Assembly: GCF_002878395.1 (NCBI RefSeq)
Contig: NC_061119.1
Span: 44,853,489-44,917,488, forward strand
From: Capsicum annuum
Lineage: Eukaryota; Streptophyta; Magnoliopsida; Solanales; Solanaceae
DNA: 64,000 nucleotides
Direction: 5' to 3'
Part shown: positions 25,267 through 37,784 of the stretch, in pieces
Layout: the number at the start of each line of letters is the position of its first letter
Numbering within the stretch: position 1 is the stretch's first letter
Notes under the pieces: generated by a model
Seen by the model: only the letters and a program-made list of their open reading frames with translations
The model's database searches: none
What the model was told of the DNA's origin: nothing
Translations under genes and position numbers: made by a program

Positions 25267-26828
25267 ACATCCTCAACTTAAAATTTTGCATCTCCTCAGG
25301 AAAAATAAAAATCAAAACTACCAACCACAACAATGATTCTTAAACAAGAAGATCCTAAGATACCTATGACAGAGATTGTTCATTTCAATTTTCAATATTT
25401 TTATTCCCTCTCCTAGTTTTAACTTTTAAGAACCTAACTGTGTATGTTGATTAGGTACATGGAATGAAAAAAAGGAATTCGATGATGGCATTAGATTAGT
25501 AATAGACAACTAGGTATATATACAAATCACACTTACCGAACAATCTACCAACCCAACAATATAATCTGTATGTGCTTACAATCAAAGAAATCTTATTCAC
25601 TCAGTTTATATCAATCAAGTTATTCGGGGATATTACAAAAGATGCTCTCGCTCACAAAAAAGTATCGATCAGTGTGTACAGAATACCATAGGCTTGCTCA
25701 TATGCACTTTTCCAGAGTTTTTGAAAAGTCGGGATAGGATAACTAAGTGACTTTATTTGGCTTATAACGTAGGTTTGGGGCTGGTATGGTATCTTTTTGG
25801 ATTTTTAGTAACTATGCCTCCTTGACACTACGCTTTGTTTGGGGTCCACTTATTTTTCACTTTTTCTTCATTTTATTTTCGTCCTTATGTCTCCTTTTTT
25901 ATTTTAAAGCACATTCATACTGGAACAGGTGCACTTTTTTTCTTTTAATTTTTATTTTTCTTTTATTATCTTTTAGTTTCACCACACCTGTCCTTCTTCA
26001 TTTTTTCTTCTATATGTCTTTCTTCATACTTGGTTTTCCCTATGAACCTCTATAATAGACACCCTTAACTTAGGCAATTTTCCTGAGTTGAGGTACATAG
26101 TGTCCAAGGAGGACTAGGGCCAATACAAGTTCATTGTAAGTGAAACGGAAAGGTGAAATTGGTGTAATCAATAAAAATGGGTAAATTAGGCTCTACTTTT
26201 TGGATCAAGGGATTCATATCACATTTAGTTAGGCATTTAGGCTCGAGAGAACTTAAAACAAAAATGAAATATGATCATCTTCTACTCGACTATCTTGAAC
26301 CCTAGCTAAGAGCAACAGGGAAAGTGCTAGATTCCGACACATTGGGAACTAGTAATGCCTCCCACACACTCACAGAGGGTCATATTAATAGGTACTACTT
26401 ATCCTATTATGCGATTATTTTCCATAGTTTTTCTATCCCTAATTCTTATGTTATTACCTAATTCACAGTCGTCCCTCACACATACATACATCACATAATA
26501 AACAAAGTTTTAGGAGGGGCATTAATTTTTTAGCACAATTATTCAAAATCACACAAACTCAACATAATCAATCAAAACCATTTCTACTGCCACAAGTGAA
26601 AATTTTCTCCATATTTTAGAATCACACACAAACAAACTAACAAAAATAACAACAAAACATGCTAGCTCTCCAACTTTTCAGATTATATCCACAGATTTTA
26701 AAGCACGACAAGTGTAACTCGTGGTGACCTTGGTACACCCCCACCCCCAATGCAAATCCTATGCACTATCCCCAGTCTATTTAGAAATGTAATATAATAG
26801 ATTGGGAGCATACCTAGGCACTCAAAGA
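25267..26828 (-). other. Element F 3' untranslated region
   Basis: No coding region is supported here. The open frame at 25786-26055 (plus strand) is a low-complexity Phe/Leu-rich frame and is rejected. A block at 26055-26140 (AGTGTCCAAGGAGGACTAGG) matches 63006-63030 of element E (ATGTCCAAGGAGGACCAGGG), showing that the two elements share this region. Confidence 0.55.
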
Positions 26829-29000
26829 ACTAACTCATGCTGCATTATCATATGGGTGATCAGATTGGGTCCCATCATCCTCAACAGTAGTTCTATCAGC
26901 TGTCGAGACTGTCTCCGCAATAGTGGCACCAGTTGTATCCAGTGCTCTCACTGGTACATCTAGTGTCGGGGCCACATAACCGCCCTTATAAACATTATCA
27001 CTTTCTATTTTTGAGCTACTGACACTAGTTTTCATTTCTTGGACCCTCACCTGACGGTCCCTCTCACTCTGTAAGCTATCTTTCTTTGCTTTTTCAGATT
27101 TTTTTCTACACTCTGACTTTTTCTTTTTTTCTCTCTCCTTTCTTGTCCCATAGGGATACTCCAGATATTTTCCAATTCTATCTTTGGCTCAATCTCTATA
27201 ATCACAGGTGCTGGGATGAATGGTCTATCATACAACTCATTGACCATCTACTTTATCTCGGCCACCTCAATTTTTACCTCTGTAATGTTTGGGGTTCGGC
27301 TGTTTGCCAACTACTGAGTCATCCTCTACTTAATTGCATCCAACCTACCTTTTACCCATCAATTTTGTTCTTCTAGCTTGTTTTCTACCTAGGTTTTCAC
27401 ATCGCCTTTAATTAACTGCACCTTTGCTTTGATCGTTCCCAACCTACTCATAATCTCATTCAAAATAGACTAGGAAGTGATCATATACCTCGGTGGTACA
27501 GATCTAAATAGAGCTGGGAAAAGTGGTGTAGACTGTGCAGGAGGAGAGGCACTGCTGTAATCGCTGCATCATATGTTTGTGGCTCAGTCTATACACCTTC
27601 ATCTGTGGTGTTATCTAGCTCAATCTACTGCACAGCCTTAGAATGTCCACCCTGGATTCTGTATATTTTAGCTATAATCTCAGCTCCTTATTTAGCTTGC
27701 CTGGCCATGGGGTTTTCGACATCTCTAATTAACCCTAGATTTGTAGTACTCTTTGGCTTATTAAATTAATCAACATCAGTAGTTCTGGCACTCCTGCATC
27801 TAAGAAAATCTGTATCAATAAATAAGGGAATACCAAATTTACCTTTTCTATGCCCACGACTCTATTTTGCATCTCTTGTGCAATGAACTGGCCAACGTCT
27901 AACTCCTATCTAGCCATAAGTCTTGCTACTAATGCTACTTGGACCAAACCGAGTATATTGTCCCCAGTAATGAGACAATTCTATGTCAATCCAATATCCA
28001 CCAGTCTTTGGCTTCAAAGTTGAGGGTGTACTTTTTGATCTTCTGTGAGGCCATACTTGGGACACATACCACCCAAGGTGCTTCTTCCCGATTTGTAATG
28101 ATCAGATTTGCTATCCATCTAAAATGCATCATTTTGTCCTCTGACCCCATCTACTTCCCAGTGACCTTCTACATTTTCTCCTTACAGTAATTGATTTCTC
28201 CTGGGTTTATTAGAGGTTGGAAGTCAGGACCATGTAAGAATCTAGCGATTATCCTTGGAGATATGTTCACCCGCACTCCTCGGATGGTCATACTGGTAAT
28301 AGATCACCAATCTTATATAGGTTTTCCTATGGATATTGTCTCTTTATCTCACCCTTATATGCCTTATAAAATTCCCGCACTAAAGTAGGACTGAATCTAC
28401 CTTATTCTGAAGTCATCCACTGGACCTCGTACTGTCGAAATATAGCATCAAATTTAGGCATAACAGACATAACCATAGTGATTAGCCCCAATTCCAGATA
28501 TATCCCCCTTCTCGAGTTTTTGATAGCTAGATTCATCCCCAACCCGAAGTTATATGTGTCCTGTATTTTGAGGTACCCCCATCATTCAATGATGGGCGTC
28601 AGAGCAGATGTAATGGCTAATTGATCTTGTGGTGGTGGTGGTGGGTGTTGAATATTGATTGGGGTCACATCTAGTTCTTCCCCACTTGCACTTTCAAAGC
28701 TTTCTTCATCTGAGCTTGATTCAACAAGCTCTTCTGCCCCTGCATCATCCTCAATTTCTTTTTTTTATCATCCTCAGAAGATGATGGTGAGTGTGGAGGG
28801 AAAGTACTCAAATTTTTCATTCTAGACCCCCTTGGAGGTGTATCCTTTGGTGTGACCACTTTCTTTTCCCGAGGAAGTCTTTCCCTTGGGTTAGCTTTTT
28901 TTTCATAGGGTACTCTACGAGGTCACCACTTAAGTCAGTCTGATTAGAGCTGGCTTCTTCTTGGTATTCTTCTTTGAGGAGTCACCTTTAGGAGCCATAG
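26829..29000 (-). pseudogene. Element F third ORF with plant transposon-protein domain (broken)
   Basis: The ATG at 29000 (minus) opens MAPKGDSSKKNTKKKPA, a lysine-rich start. After breaks, near 28330-28050, I read MTIRGVRVNISPRIIARFLH, GPDFQPLINPGEINYCKEKM, HFRWIANLIITNREEAPWVV and KKYTLNFEAKDWWILD, with three stops. In a shifted frame, LITGDNILGLVQVALVARLM, DVGQFIAQEMQNRVVG and AGVPELLML follow. This matches the 'putative plant transposon protein' domain (PF20167) found in third ORFs of Athila-like elements and related genes. The tail (27247-26835) is charged and low in motifs. Its molecular role is not known; an envelope-like function has been proposed for Athila third ORFs, but I see no clear membrane segment here. 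Confidence 0.7.
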
Positions 29001-30640
29001 TACCTGTGTGTATACACTAATTAGCAATGACTAAGGAAAGGAAAGGAAAAAATAAAGAAAATTAGGTGTCAGTGGGCATTTTCTATTCATGTTATGACTG
29101 GGGGGTCTAAGTCGTATATGCTAGTTACAACTCGTATGATTGAGTCGTAAGATTAATAGTGTATATATAAATGTTCACCGGTCAGCTTACGTGTCTTTCT
29201 AACTAGTCATAAGGAGAGTTTATGACTCATTGCCAACACTCGTAAGCAGATAAGAAATAAAACTATATTATGTGTTACCTCCCCAGGTCATTACGACTTA
29301 TGTTTATGAGTCATAGGGGTTGGATACAACTCACACAGGAAAGTCATAGCCATAGAAGAATCTACACCCAGCTAGACTTTTATGTTATCAGTGGTTATGA
29401 ATCTCAACAACACTCGTTATATCTAGGTATGAGTCGTAAAGAGCCTCGTATCAACTGCAACATGAATTTTCATCTTGTGAGTTGATTCCAACCTACAATC
29501 CCTATTTTACCCTTTAATGTACAACATCACCACCCTATTATAGTCCAACAACACATATTTTTAGTGCATAATTTATAGTTCACTCCCAAATTACATTTCA
29601 AACTCAATATTGAAGAACTAGGGTTCAAATTTTTGCATAAACATAGATATTCAATTCAAATAAATGCTAAAATCTCAACTTATTTACAACTTCAACTTGA
29701 AATATAAAGCATTTGAGCTCAAGGACTTACTTTAGTGGTTGAGAAGTTAGGTTTCTTGAGTTTATCATTTTTCTTCCACAAATTCTTGCAAAATTCATGA
29801 AATGTGAGATAACCCAATGAATTTGTGTATGTTTCAAAGTTATTTCGTGCATTAGGAGCTTTGGGATCGATAAATAATAGGATGTAATTTGATTTTTGCA
29901 ATGTCGGGTACTGAATTGGGTACCCTTCTTTTGTTTAAAACCAACAAACTGGGCCGAGTTGACCTGCGACCTTTGATCTGATAAGTTTGGTTATGAGTCA
30001 TGTGTACAACTCATAACCAATGCTTATGGGTCTTTTCCTCCTTTCAAAAAGAACTAGAACTTTACCTGGGTTCTAGAATTGGTACAACTCAATCTGAAAA
30101 TCGTAACCAGAGGTTACAACTTGTTCTGAGAATTGTAAGGATTTTAGTGACCACTTACCTGGATCTGAATCAACTCCCAGGTCCTTACGACTCTTACTCA
30201 CGAGTCACCACGTTAGGGTATGACTCGTGAAGAGTTTGTATGACCTTATTTTCTGGAATATCTGGCTCTTTTCTACAATATTTAATCCTGTACACTGAAC
30301 ATACATATTACCCTATAAATTATTAAGTACAATACATGGGTTGCCTCCCATGCAATGTTTGATTAATGTCGCAGCACGACGTGGCTAAGATGGATACTAG
30401 ATTTCACTAACTAGCCTCATGGGTTGCCTCCCATGTAGCACTTGATTTAACGTCACGGCACAATAGAGTTGCCTTGGTTACTCAGACTTTACCAAGGTCC
30501 ATATCAAAAATCACATTCACTTCTTCTATGTTACCCATATAATACCTTACTCTTTCCCCATTCACCTTGAATGCGACTTCACCATACCGCTTCAATTCCA
30601 AAGCACCATATGGACAAACTGTTGTCACTGTAAATGGACC
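29001..30640 (-). other. Element F spacer between integrase and third ORF
   Basis: No coding similarity is recognised. Two clusters of the ACGACTCGTA/TACGAGTCGTA-type motif lie at about 29090-29480 and 29990-30240, resembling the motif clusters in this element's LTRs. CATGGGTTGCCTCCCATG, a common marker near Athila-like integrase ends, occurs near 30336 and 30418. Confidence 0.5.
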
Positions 30641-31905
30641 ATACCACCTAGACTTTAACTAACTTGGAAATAAGCTAAGGCTAGAGTTATAGAGAAATAC
30701 CCGGTCACCTTTTTCAAATATCCTTTTCTCAATCTTGCTAGCATGATGCAACTTCATCTTTTCTTTGTAAAGTGCAGAACTTTTATACGCCCAGAGTCGA
30801 AATTCATCCAACTCATTCATTTTATTCATCCTTGACTTTGTTGCATCCTGCAACTCAAAATTCATCTTTTTCAAAGGCCATAGTGCTTTATGTTCAAGTT
30901 CAATAGGCAAATGACATGCCTTGCCATAAAACAACTGATAAGGAAAAGCACCAATAAAAGTCTTGAAAGCTGTTCGGTAAGGCCATAATGTATCATCTAA
31001 TTTCTTGATTAAGCAGTCCTATTGGCATTCACTGTCTTCACCAAGATGGACTTGATTTATCTATTGGACACCTCAACCTGTCCACTAGTCTGTGGATGAT
31101 AAGGTGTTTCCACCTTATGTTTCACTCCATACTTCTCAAGCGAACTCTTGAATAGACAATTACAAAAATATGATCCACCGTCACTGATGATAGCACGTGG
31201 TATGCCAAATCTAGAGATGATGTGCTTTTTCAAGAATGCGGTGACACCATGTGCTTCATTGTTGGGGAGCGCAACCTCTTCCGCCTATTTAGAAATATAT
31301 TCCACAGCCACAAAAATATATTTCATGCCAAACGAGCTCACAAAAGATCTCATGAAATTCACACCCTATACATCAAACAATTCCAATGCTAAAATAGGAG
31401 TCATAGGAAGTTCATGGTATCTAAATATGTTACCTTGACGCTGACATTAATCAGAGGCTAAAGCAAAATCATGTGCATCTTTCTAAATTTCTAGGCAATA
31501 GTATCCACATTGCAAGATTTTTTAGGCTATGCGGGTTCCTCCATGATGACCCCCAACTGATGAAGAGTGACAATCCTCAACTATGCTCATCATCTCCACT
31601 CAGGTATACATCTATAAATAATTCCATCTGCACAAATTCTGAAAAAATAAGGTTCATCCCAAAAAAATTTCCTTACCTCATGCATAAACTTCTTTCTTTG
31701 TTTGAAGGAAGTATCTTCTGAGACTAGATCACTTGCTAGATAATTTGCATAGTAAGCAAACCGTGGAATTAGATCTTGAGAAGCAACCAATATCTGCTCA
31801 TCTAGAAAACTTTCATCAATCTCAAGCCTTTCTTCAATTTTTTGCATAGCTTCCTCCTCAAGTCTAGATAAATGATCCACAACTTGATTCTCAGTGCCTT
31901 TTCCG
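30641..31905 (-). pseudogene. Element F integrase (broken)
   Basis: From the 5' side, 31590-31880 gives DHLSRLEEEAMQKIEERLEI and then FFWDEPYFFRICADGIIYRC, the zinc-binding entry region of Athila/Tat integrases. The core at 30940-31500 is readable only in pieces on the minus strand, with stops. The C-terminal part at 30659-30934 reads MFYGKACHLPIELEHKALWP, then MNELDEFRLWAYKSSALYKE and FEKGDRVFLYNSSLSLFPS. All are standard landmarks of this lineage. It is not functional as it stands. Confidence 0.82.
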
Positions 31906-33345
31906 TCCTTGACCTAGAAATTAAATTCTTACAGCAATATAACCTACATAATCAGTCTAGGTTTTGCATATTTTTTTTGCCATCAAGTACCACAATGTTG
32001 CATGATTAGTGTGCACAATCACCTTTGTCCCAATTAAATAAGACCTAAACTTATCAAAGGCAAAAACCACTGCCAATAACTATTGTTTCATGACTATGTA
32101 GTTCTTTTGAGTAGTGTTTAGTGCCTTTCTAGAATAGTATATGGGATGAAGGATATTTTGGTTTTGTTGTCCTAGTACAGCATCTAAGGCCAATCCACTC
32201 GCGTCACATATAATCTCGAATGGCAAGGACTAATATGGGGACACGATAATAGGAGTATTCATCAACTTCTCTTTCAAATATTCAAAATCCTTCAATTATT
32301 CTTTAGTAAAATCAAATTTCACCTCTTTCTTAAGAAGCCTACAAGGAGGGTTGGCAATCTTGGAGAAATCCTTGATGAATCGCCTATAAAACCCAACATG
32401 TCCCAAAAAGGTTCGAACACCCTTCACAAAAATTGGTGGATGCAATTACTTGATCACTTTAATCTTCACTATATCTACCTCAATACCCCTTTTTGAAATC
32501 TTGTGACCAAGTTTAATACCTTATTTAACCATGAAATGGCACTTTTCCCAATTAAGTACCAAGTTGCATTCCTCGCACCTTCGAAGAGCATTTGCCAAGT
32601 GAACTAAGCAGTCATCAAAAGAATCACCAATGGCTGAGAAATCATCCATAAACACTACAATGGTGTCTTCTACCATTTCAGATAAGATTGGAATTTTACA
32701 TCTCTGAAATATGGCTGAAGCGTTACATAACCCAAATGGCATACGTCTGAATGCAAAGGTCCCATAAGGACAAGTAAAGGTTGTTTTCTCTTGGTCCTCA
32801 AGTGCAATAGTGATTTGGTTGTAGCCTGAGTACCCATCCAGGAAACAGTACTATCCTCTTCTCACAAGTATATCCAGCATCTGGTCCATGAAGGGCATGG
32901 GAAAACGGTTCTTCTGAGTACATGCATTCAGTTTTCTATAATTCAAACACACTCTCCATCATGTGACTGGCTCATCGGTACTAGCTCATTCTTCTCATTA
33001 GGCATAATACTAATACTGTCTTTCTTTGAAACACATTGTACTGGACTGAGCCACTTACTATTAACTATAAAATATACTACACCAACATCCAACCACTTGA
33101 TTATCTCTTTCTTTACCACCTCCTGTATAGGAGGATTGAGTTAACACAGATGTTCTATACTTGGAACACAATCCAATTCAAGTTGGATCTTATGAGTATA
33201 AAGACCAAGTAGAATCCCTACAATATCTACAATGGACCAACCAATGGCCCTCTTGAATATTTGTATCTTTGATAATAAAGCTTTTATGTTTGTATCAATC
33301 AACTCAGTTGCAATAATTATTGGCAAAGTGTTATTGGCCCCCAAG
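31906..33345 (-). pseudogene. Element F reverse transcriptase-RNase H (broken)
   Basis: The best-preserved piece, 32521-32742, carries MPFGLCNASAIFQRCKIPIL and the active-site motif VVFMDDFSAIGDSFDDC, then NLVLNWEKCHFMVK. The catalytic aspartate pair is intact. RNase H is visible near 32180-32230 as SLPFEIICDASGLALD, whose CDAS holds a catalytic Asp. The N-terminal RT part (33141-33344) includes a segment ending in HKIQLELDCVPSIEH. Stops and frame changes lie between the pieces. Confidence 0.82.
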
Positions 33346-34297
33346 AATACATATCTTAAATGAGAAGGGGACCTTCAACTCTAATACATGTGGCTCCTCA
33401 ATAGATGGGCGAGTAGGTGGAGTGGTTCTATTCTTCATATCCAAATCAAGATTCTTTGGTGCATAAGTATAAGAATCACTCCCATAGAGTGAACAAAACA
33501 TCTCATCATAGTTATTAATACCATCACTATCAAATTTCATGATCACGACTGCTAGAGCTTCAACACCCAACCTTTCTTCAATAGGAACAACATCAAAAAC
33601 ATTATCTCAAATAGTCACTGAATCAACATCCTAGAATAAATCCATCTCTTCATATACATATCAATTACAGACATCAGTCTTAACTCATCAGGCTGCTTTA
33701 TGGATTTGCATACATTAAATATCACCTATTTATCATTGATTCTCAACATCAGATGTCCTAGCTCCAAATTAATCAACGTCCAACCTGTAGCCAAGAATGG
33801 TCTTCCTAAAATAATTAGGACTTGAAAGTCCACTTCACAGTCTAATATCAGAAAATCAAAAGAAAAGATAAAAGAATTCATCTTTACTAATAGATCATAT
33901 AGAATACCAACTCGCTTCCTCACCATTTGATCTACCATCGTTAGTCTCATGATGGTTGGTTTAGGAGCTCCCAACCCCAAATTTTTAAACACTATTAATG
34001 GAATGAGGTTGACACTAGCACCCAAATCACATAATGCTCGAGTGAAGTTGAAAGATCTAATAGTGTAAGCTAAGGTGAAAGAACCAGGATCCTCCTTCTT
34101 CTCTACCAATTATCTAGTAGCTACAGTGCTGTAAGGATGAATATTGTCAACTGGCTTGTAACTGACTGATCTCTTCTTGGTGATTAGATCCTTCATGAAT
34201 TTTTCATATCCTGGCATTTGATCTAATGCATATAAAAGTGGAATGTTGGGTGACAACTCCTTTAACATAGATAAAAATTTATGATACTTACCCTCTT
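33346..34297 (-). pseudogene. Element F aspartic protease region (broken)
   Basis: The frame at 33726-34109 reads FTRALCDLGASVNLIPLIVF, then IILGRPFLATGWTLINLELG. CDLGAS is the Athila/Tat version of the retropepsin active site, with its aspartate intact, and ILGRPFLAT is the conserved second-half motif. The frame at 33331-33570 is the linker to reverse transcriptase. The region lies between gag and RT in normal order. Confidence 0.8.
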
Positions 34298-35990
34298 CTT
34301 GCTTTTTTTCAGCCTTTGTGGAAAAGGAGGGAGAGGTTTCAGAATGGGCTTCAATACAGACTCCTCAACCTTATCTTTTTCTTTATCTTTATTACTACTG
34401 CTCTAATCATCAATATGATCATCATCATTCTTTTGCTCATCTACATTGGATATATGGTGGTTTTACCACTCCGAGTGGTAATGTCATAGCAGTGACTGAC
34501 ATTCTTTGGATTAACCACCGTGTTACTAGGAAGGGTTCCAAGCTACCTTTGATTTAATGTGGCTGACATTTGATAATTGCTGCTCTGTTTGTTTGATTTT
34601 AGTAACATATGACTCAACTTTCTAGTTTAGATCTGATAGATCTGCCTTAATCTCCTTAAGATAGCTTTCTTGACTTTCTGGACCCTTGACTAATTTTGAC
34701 AAAAGTGCCTCCATTCTAGATTCTGAATCAAGACCACCCGATGGAACATACCTATCACTCTTGTTTTTGTAATCATCTTTCCTTTGCCTATCACCATCTC
34801 ACTCTACTTTTGTCTCTGTATCTATAATAGTAATAGTTGCGACCTTGATTATCTTGCCCTTAGGAGATGATCAAGATACTTCACTTTCTATTCAAATTCA
34901 GTCTCAACAGTCCTAGAAGTAGACCCCTGTTACCCAACTACATTCACTTTCTCAGCACTCATCGTTGTGGATTATTTTGTGACCAGCCCAATATCTATCT
35001 ATAGTTGTGCAACCTCTTGTGCTACCAAATCCTGACCAGTTCCATAATCATTAGCTACTCTAATTGTATACGCTCCTGCACCACTCACATCATCTTTAGT
35101 ATGCCATCCTTGATTAGTCACCGAAATATCATCCAGTATATCCTGCACAGTATCCCACCAAAGATGTATAAATACATCTTCCAAAATTATATCTGCCATT
35201 GCTCTTGAACTGACATTCAGTGATCTGTAGAAGCTTTCCAACAAGTTGGACCCTGTGATTCTGTGATGATGTACCATGCTTAACTTCTTCTTGAATCTAA
35301 ACCATGCCTCATCTATGAATTCTACAGGCAACTGTCTGAAATTGTAAATTTCATCTTTCAACTATAGCATTCTTATAGGAGGGACAAATCTATTTAGAAA
35401 CTTTCTATCAACTCATACCAAGTAGTGATTAAACCTCTCAAAAGTTTCCCCAACCATAGTAATGTTTCTTATGTCAGTGAAAATGGGAACAACCTCAACC
35501 TCAAATCTTTTTGGTCTACCCCCAGAATAGTATACGACGTACAGATCCCAGTAAAATTAGTAAGATATATGTTTTCATCATCAATCGTTGATCCCCAAAA
35601 TACACCTTTTAAGTTCAACAATTGGATCATTACACTAGTAATGTCAAAATTAACATTGAGGGGTAGAGTAGGAGGGATAATAGCTCAAATCTCAGTAGGT
35701 TTAACATAACCCATATCCTCTTCTTCATTGTATGGGTGCAGATACTGATATGCAGGGATCAATGGAGCTTTGCCTCTCTGAACTCAGTCTTGATGCTCTG
35801 TCTCCCATCGAGGCCTGGCTAGTCGTTCTTCCACCAATCTGACCACTTCTTCTGTTAGTAAGTTGTCTATTTGTCGATCTGCAACATTTTGTAAATCACC
35901 TAGGGCATGCAAAAGTATTTCATTAGGATCAACATGTGAAGGAGGGGGTATAATCTAAGGGTCTCAAACCCCAGTAGAAACACCATTATG
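34298..35990 (-). pseudogene. Element F gag (broken)
   Basis: On the minus strand, 35990-35400 contains AYQYLHPYNEEEDMGYV and FDITSVMIQLLNLKGVFWGS, then DLRLRLFPFSLT. The capsid continues at 35361-34999 with MKDEIYNFRQLPVEFIDEAW, FRFKKKLSMVHHHRI and NLLESFYRSLNV. The same landmarks recur in element D gag on the opposite strand, with FDITSVMIQLLNLK identical. The C-terminal portion toward 34300 is scattered over frames. No zinc knuckle is evident, which is usual for this branch. Confidence 0.78.
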
Positions 35991-36150
35991 AACTTATTTC
36001 GACATCCTTCGCAGTGTTTGAAGAATTAGATCAAAAGGGAGTAAGGGATTGCCCCTAATTCTAGTGTTGGGCATACACCAGCATATGCCAAATCAAGAAA
36101 AAAAATAAAACCTGTGAATTTCACCACTTCAATTAACTATACAAACTGTC

Positions 36151-36168
36151 TCCTCAGCAATGGCTCCA
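36151..36168 (-). other. Primer-binding site of element F (Asp-type)
   Basis: On the minus strand, five bases after the LTR, TGGAGCCATTGCTGAGGA resembles the TGGCGCCGTTGCCGGGGA site used by Athila/Tat elements (tRNA-Asp). The differences are mostly C-to-T or G-to-A, consistent with methylation decay. Confidence 0.6.
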
Positions 36169-36173
36169 AAATT

Positions 36174-37779
36174 TGATGTCTCCCAAAACTAACCTCCAAA
36201 GAAGTATGTTGCGGTCGATGCCAAAAATAGTAACCTAACTAGGTTGGGGTCGAACCCACAGAGAAAAAGTTGAGCAGTCTCTTAACTTGATGTAATTCAC
36301 GAGAAGTGAGGAAAAGTAAATAAAGAGAATTTGAAGTTATTCGTATATAGTAACCAAATCTTGAATTCTTGAGTTTGTAAATAATAGAATATGAACACTA
36401 GGAATGTGTTTCCCCTGACTTCTCAACTCCGTAAATTTCTCATATTCAACCCATTTATTCTATGCTCTGCATGTAAAGTCGACAAGCTATGTATTATCAA
36501 CCGTCTTGTGAACATGTTGATACATCTCACCCTTTTCCTTCTGAGTCTTAGGGCGTCTCCTTATTATTCCTTGTCTATGACTTTAGTTCAAATTTCACCT
36601 TTTGAGTCTCAAGTTGATTTGATTATATAGAGGAATAATAGTATAGACATGAATCTCAAATTACTATCTTAATCCCCTTTTTCTAATCTTAAACTCCCTT
36701 ATGAGAATGTTTTCTAATACAAGCAATCCTCAAACTTCTGCAGTAGCTCTGAGGTCAATTAAGATGAAGAATATTAAGATACATGAAACTACGTTAGAAT
36801 AGATGAATTTCCTTCTTTCTCTTCATAGTTAATCCTCCAAGGTTCCCACAACCCTAGTCAAGGAAACTAACTGCTCATGTTCATGTAACAATCCATGATA
36901 ATCAATAAAGAACACATGTAATTAATTGCACAATAATAAGAAGAAAATATGAAGTCTTCAATTAAATAAAATCTCAAGAACACACTCTCAATGATCAAAG
37001 TATGTAAAATGTAGTAAAAGTATTGTAAAAGTATGTAAGAGAATGTCAAAGAATGTAACCTAATAAAGGAATAAACCTAAGTTATTTATAGTATCTCAAA
37101 ATAACCTATAAATCCTAATTAAAATATAATAGGTTATGTAAGTCGGCACAAGGTACGACTCGCGATGTCCACTCTTAAGGTATTCTTACGAGTCGTACTG
37201 TGCTAGTCGTATGCTTTCCAGTAGCTGGTCTCCTGGGCTTCAATATTTCTGTTATCCTTACAAACCTACCTCACAAGTCGTACTTGGAGCATATGACTTA
37301 TGGTCTTCACTCGTCACCACCTAGGCATTAATCTTTCCAAGCTATGAACACTGGTCTTCTTACAGTTGGTTGATAAGAGTCGTACTCAGATCTTCCGACT
37401 CATCTTCTTCTATGAATTCACCTCTGAATCAAAATTTGATTTTTGTTCTCTTGACGACTGCTTCTCTAGACTCGTAGCCTCATGTTATAATTCATATGCT
37501 CTAGTCTTATATTCCCTTCACTTATCTTTTCTACTTGAATTTTGTTAGTGTTTTCCTAATGAGTCAACCTACGAGTTGTATGATGTGTTGACGACTAGTA
37601 AGGAGACTCGTATGATGCATAAACTTCATCTTTTTAAGAGATTTTTCTTCTAAGACTAGTATTTACCTATTTCATCTGCAACAATAACAAAACCATATCA
37701 AAGCTACCAAAATAACCTAAGTATAAGCATAAATTCTTTATTTTAAGCATCGAAAGTGTCGTGTTTCCATGACGCATTA
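36174..37779 (-). repeat. Element F 5' LTR (right)
   Basis: This LTR of 1606 bp is the partner of 23666-25266. It starts TGATGTC and ends ACGCATTA, a mutated ACATCA terminus, followed by the CTCAT target duplication. The ACGAGTCGTA motif cluster spans about 37140-37620. Many substitutions against the left LTR show that the insertion is old. Confidence 0.88.
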
Positions 37780-37784
37780 CTCAT

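Larger units (their letters stand above)
23666..37779 (-). mobile_element. Element F: Athila-like Ty3/gypsy retrotransposon, full-length but decayed
   Basis: This is a 14.1-kb element with LTRs at both ends, inverted termini TGATGT...ACATCA, and a perfect 5-bp target duplication CTCAT (23661-23665 and 37780-37784) inside the X ORF. The minus-strand order is LTR, Asp-type primer site, gag, protease, reverse transcriptase/RNase H, integrase, a third ORF, a long 3' region, LTR. The third ORF after integrase and the primer type point to the Athila/Tat branch. All frames contain stops, so it is dead. Confidence 0.88.

Noticed and set aside
25786..26055. 89-codon plus-strand frame with hydrophobic residues, like a membrane protein
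   Set aside because: It lies in the T-rich 3' region of element F, on the opposite strand to its genes, and is explained by composition.
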